Shown here piece after piece: positions 54,101-54,732 of a DNA stretch of 54,732 nt (its first letter is position 1; each line of letters opens with the position of its first letter). The notes below the pieces were generated by a model. It saw only the letters and a list, made by a program, of their open reading frames with translations. It made no database searches and had not been told where the DNA came from. The translations under genes and the position numbers were made by a program. This DNA is from Bacteroidota bacterium (lineage in GTDB: Bacteria > Bacteroidota > Bacteroidia > Chitinophagales > Chitinophagaceae): NCBI GenBank assembly GCA_028875875.1, contig JAGWUV010000030.1, forward strand, positions 1 through 54,732, given 5' to 3'.

Positions 54101-54732
54101 TGTAAAGGGAAGTTCTTGCCGTAGTATTGGTGAAGGAAATTTTTAAAGGTCCGCATCCGATGCTGTCGCTCAGGTTGAAAGAAGGATTTGGATGATGGGA
54201 AACATAGAATATTTGAGAAATACTGTCAGCAGTACAGCCATATAAACTTGTTGTTTTTAGTGTAAGAATGATAGAATCATAATTACTGCCGATTGTAAAA
54301 CCTGGGAAAGCGGTGCTGCTGCCAATTAAGGAATCGTTTACATACCACTGGTATTCTTTTATCCTGGTTTGATATATCGATGGTTTGATAATAGTACTAT
54401 CAAGTACAAATGGATCACAGCTTTGTGTAATGCTTGCGGTAAAGTTTGCTATAGGTAACGGGTTCACGGTAATGGTAAAGGAAGTGGGTGTACCTGTACA
54501 ACCATTAGCAGAAGGCGTTACAGTGATATGAGCCAGTGCAGGTGCATTGGAAGTATTGGTAGCAGTAAAAGAAGGAATATCCCCATTACCGGCAGCACCA
54601 AGCCCGATAGCAGTATTGTCATTTGTCCATGAGAAGGCAGCGCCAGCTACAGGACTTGTAAAAGCAGGGAGAGTCACAGCAGTATTGTTACAAGCAGTGA
54701 TCGCACTCACACTATTCACCGTAGGAGTAGGG
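51186..54732 (-). CDS. Giant PKD-repeat adhesin with gliding-type C-terminal domain, 5' end outside window
   Basis: At least 1180 residues visible; the frame is open to the right edge (T-P-T-V before the apparent GTG start at 54719). At least eight PKD-type repeats are seen by their W-x-F/L-G-[DN] cores, for example WSFGNG, WDFGDG, WNFGDG (twice) and WILGNG. The last 100 residues are a CHU_C-type domain: FVPNVFTPDGDGVNDKL, then SFRIFNRWGELIFE and FVYVCEVICEKG. Known for this domain: it directs type IX secretion and attachment at the cell surface, with roles in adhesion and gliding. The adjacent PorP/SprF gene is its likely display partner. Confidence 0.93.
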   Translation of the reverse strand, partial: PTPTVNSVSAITACNNTAVTLPAFTSPVAGAAFSWTNDNTAIGLGAAGNGDIPSFTATNTSNAPALAHITVTPSANGCTGTPTSFTITVNPLPIANFTASITQSCDPFVLDSTIIKPSIYQTRIKEYQWYVNDSLIGSSTAFPGFTIGSNYDSIILTLKTTSLYGCTADSISQIFYVSHHPNPSFNLSDSIGCGPLKISFTNTTARTSLYNYVWSFGNGATSTSAQPSAIEYAPSTLGYDTTYTVRLTAFNVCDTISISKNITVKRKAQLNLSAFPTSGCSPMKVNFINNSTGDSSTVYHLVFGDGADSTINANSSVLHIYHTGSTIVFPATLSATNSCGTSSMSIPIHETANSIKVNIVTKDSFVCSPSSSLTLYNQTIGGYQYQWDFGDGSAPVTTGFVDSITHTYSQKGDYTISIGISNNCSDTSMLRNFHIYASPVTKFAAASQDICIGDSVHFLNQSDSALYSWNFGDGQSSSQTNPSHAYTAAGNYTAVLQSTIQYAHGVCTTSYTQPVAIIAKRQGLMWQSDTAGKCLPFKVTFVNRSTPAKTTTWNISDGSTVYGDTITHTFTKNGRYIIIMQSLTVGGCTFVDTGYVTVTAPLGTFNYKNGYTCDNAPIRFDAITVNVDTVQWNFGDGDSLITNQKTVYHAYNKAGIYIPSVQWLSSKGCTSTIPGTDTIKIERIKADFNFSVKNDCGQTNYTFKDSSNSFFGINERLWTLGNAPLSNQPTAAKTFTTEGNQNIQLKVTGISGCTDQVTANFNVHVYQFPQARIESVSEACKTALLQLNSEVISRDSIAYRLWILGNGSVSKDSVAQAFYYSAGNYIVKFTTSTVNSCFDSAYKQITIHPTPKIRVTSPTNLCKGGSMLLSATGAYTYIWKDDKNNIICNNCSSVLVAPSTTTKYKVIGVNQYGCSDINNTVVSIIQPFSMTASANDTICIGQEKKLFASGAASYSWYPADGLISTTTPTTIASPTATTTYRVIGKDAYNCFADTASITLVVGKPTPISLGTDSVLQAGVVYNFKAIPAVNDIKQWLWSGSNNLSCYTCATPQAKIVYDECISCSATNIYGCTTNDTVCLKTFCPTAEIFVPNVFTPDGDGVNDKLIVQGKGIKLVKSFRIFNRWGELIFERTNFSPGDPSYAWDGKIRGKDASPDVFVYVCEVICEKGYPSIFKGNVAILK

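Overview
The window is a stretch of a Bacteroidota chromosome, most likely from the family Chitinophagaceae. The evidence is low GC content, type IX secretion genes (PorP/SprF and a CHU_C-type C-terminal domain), TonB receptors with an N-terminal CarboxypepD_reg-like domain, several YceI proteins, an arginine operon with the Bacteroidota-type transcarbamylase, and -7 boxes of the form TAnnTTTG close to start codons. I see no tRNA, rRNA, CRISPR, insertion sequence or phage gene.

Layout. (1) 3-1313: end of an OmpA-domain protein cut by the left edge. (2) 1802-6725: eight same-strand genes for exported or membrane proteins: two haem-motif lipoproteins (the first broken by an in-frame TGA), two YceI proteins, an outer-membrane barrel, an OB-fold protein, a Rieske lipoprotein and a four-helix membrane protein with conserved-looking histidines. 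This looks like an undescribed envelope redox module. (3) 6734-17178: a GH26 glycanase, a five-PAS histidine kinase, then a TonB receptor, a beta-helix lipoprotein and a metallophosphoesterase that may form an uptake system. (4) 17446-31563: an ene-reductase, a small-protein/PadR/PspC operon with a palindrome on its promoter, gcvT, rlpA, comB, a large SNF2 helicase and a second barrel receptor.

(5) 31944-40782: a complete arginine operon in the order GNAT (argA role), argG, argC, four-helix-bundle gene, argD, argF', argB, argE-like, argH. The four-helix-bundle gene sits between argC and argD and is bounded exactly by 7-nt repeats arranged as a 25-bp inverted repeat. It resembles the intervening-sequence elements of 23S rRNA genes, but lies in a protein operon. 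(6) 40860-44523: purH and comEC on the minus strand. (7) 45019-47707: a small conserved-looking protein, a multi-TM protein, a histidine kinase and a LuxR-type regulator. (8) 47760-54732: a stand-alone C-terminal half of carB, an AI-2E-type permease, and a PorP/SprF gene next to a giant PKD-repeat adhesin that runs off the right edge.

The strongest leads are the repeat-bounded four-helix-bundle element, the envelope redox cluster with its in-frame TGA, the PadR palindrome centred on its own promoter, the split carB, and the residue in ArgF' that suggests succinylated rather than acetylated arginine intermediates.
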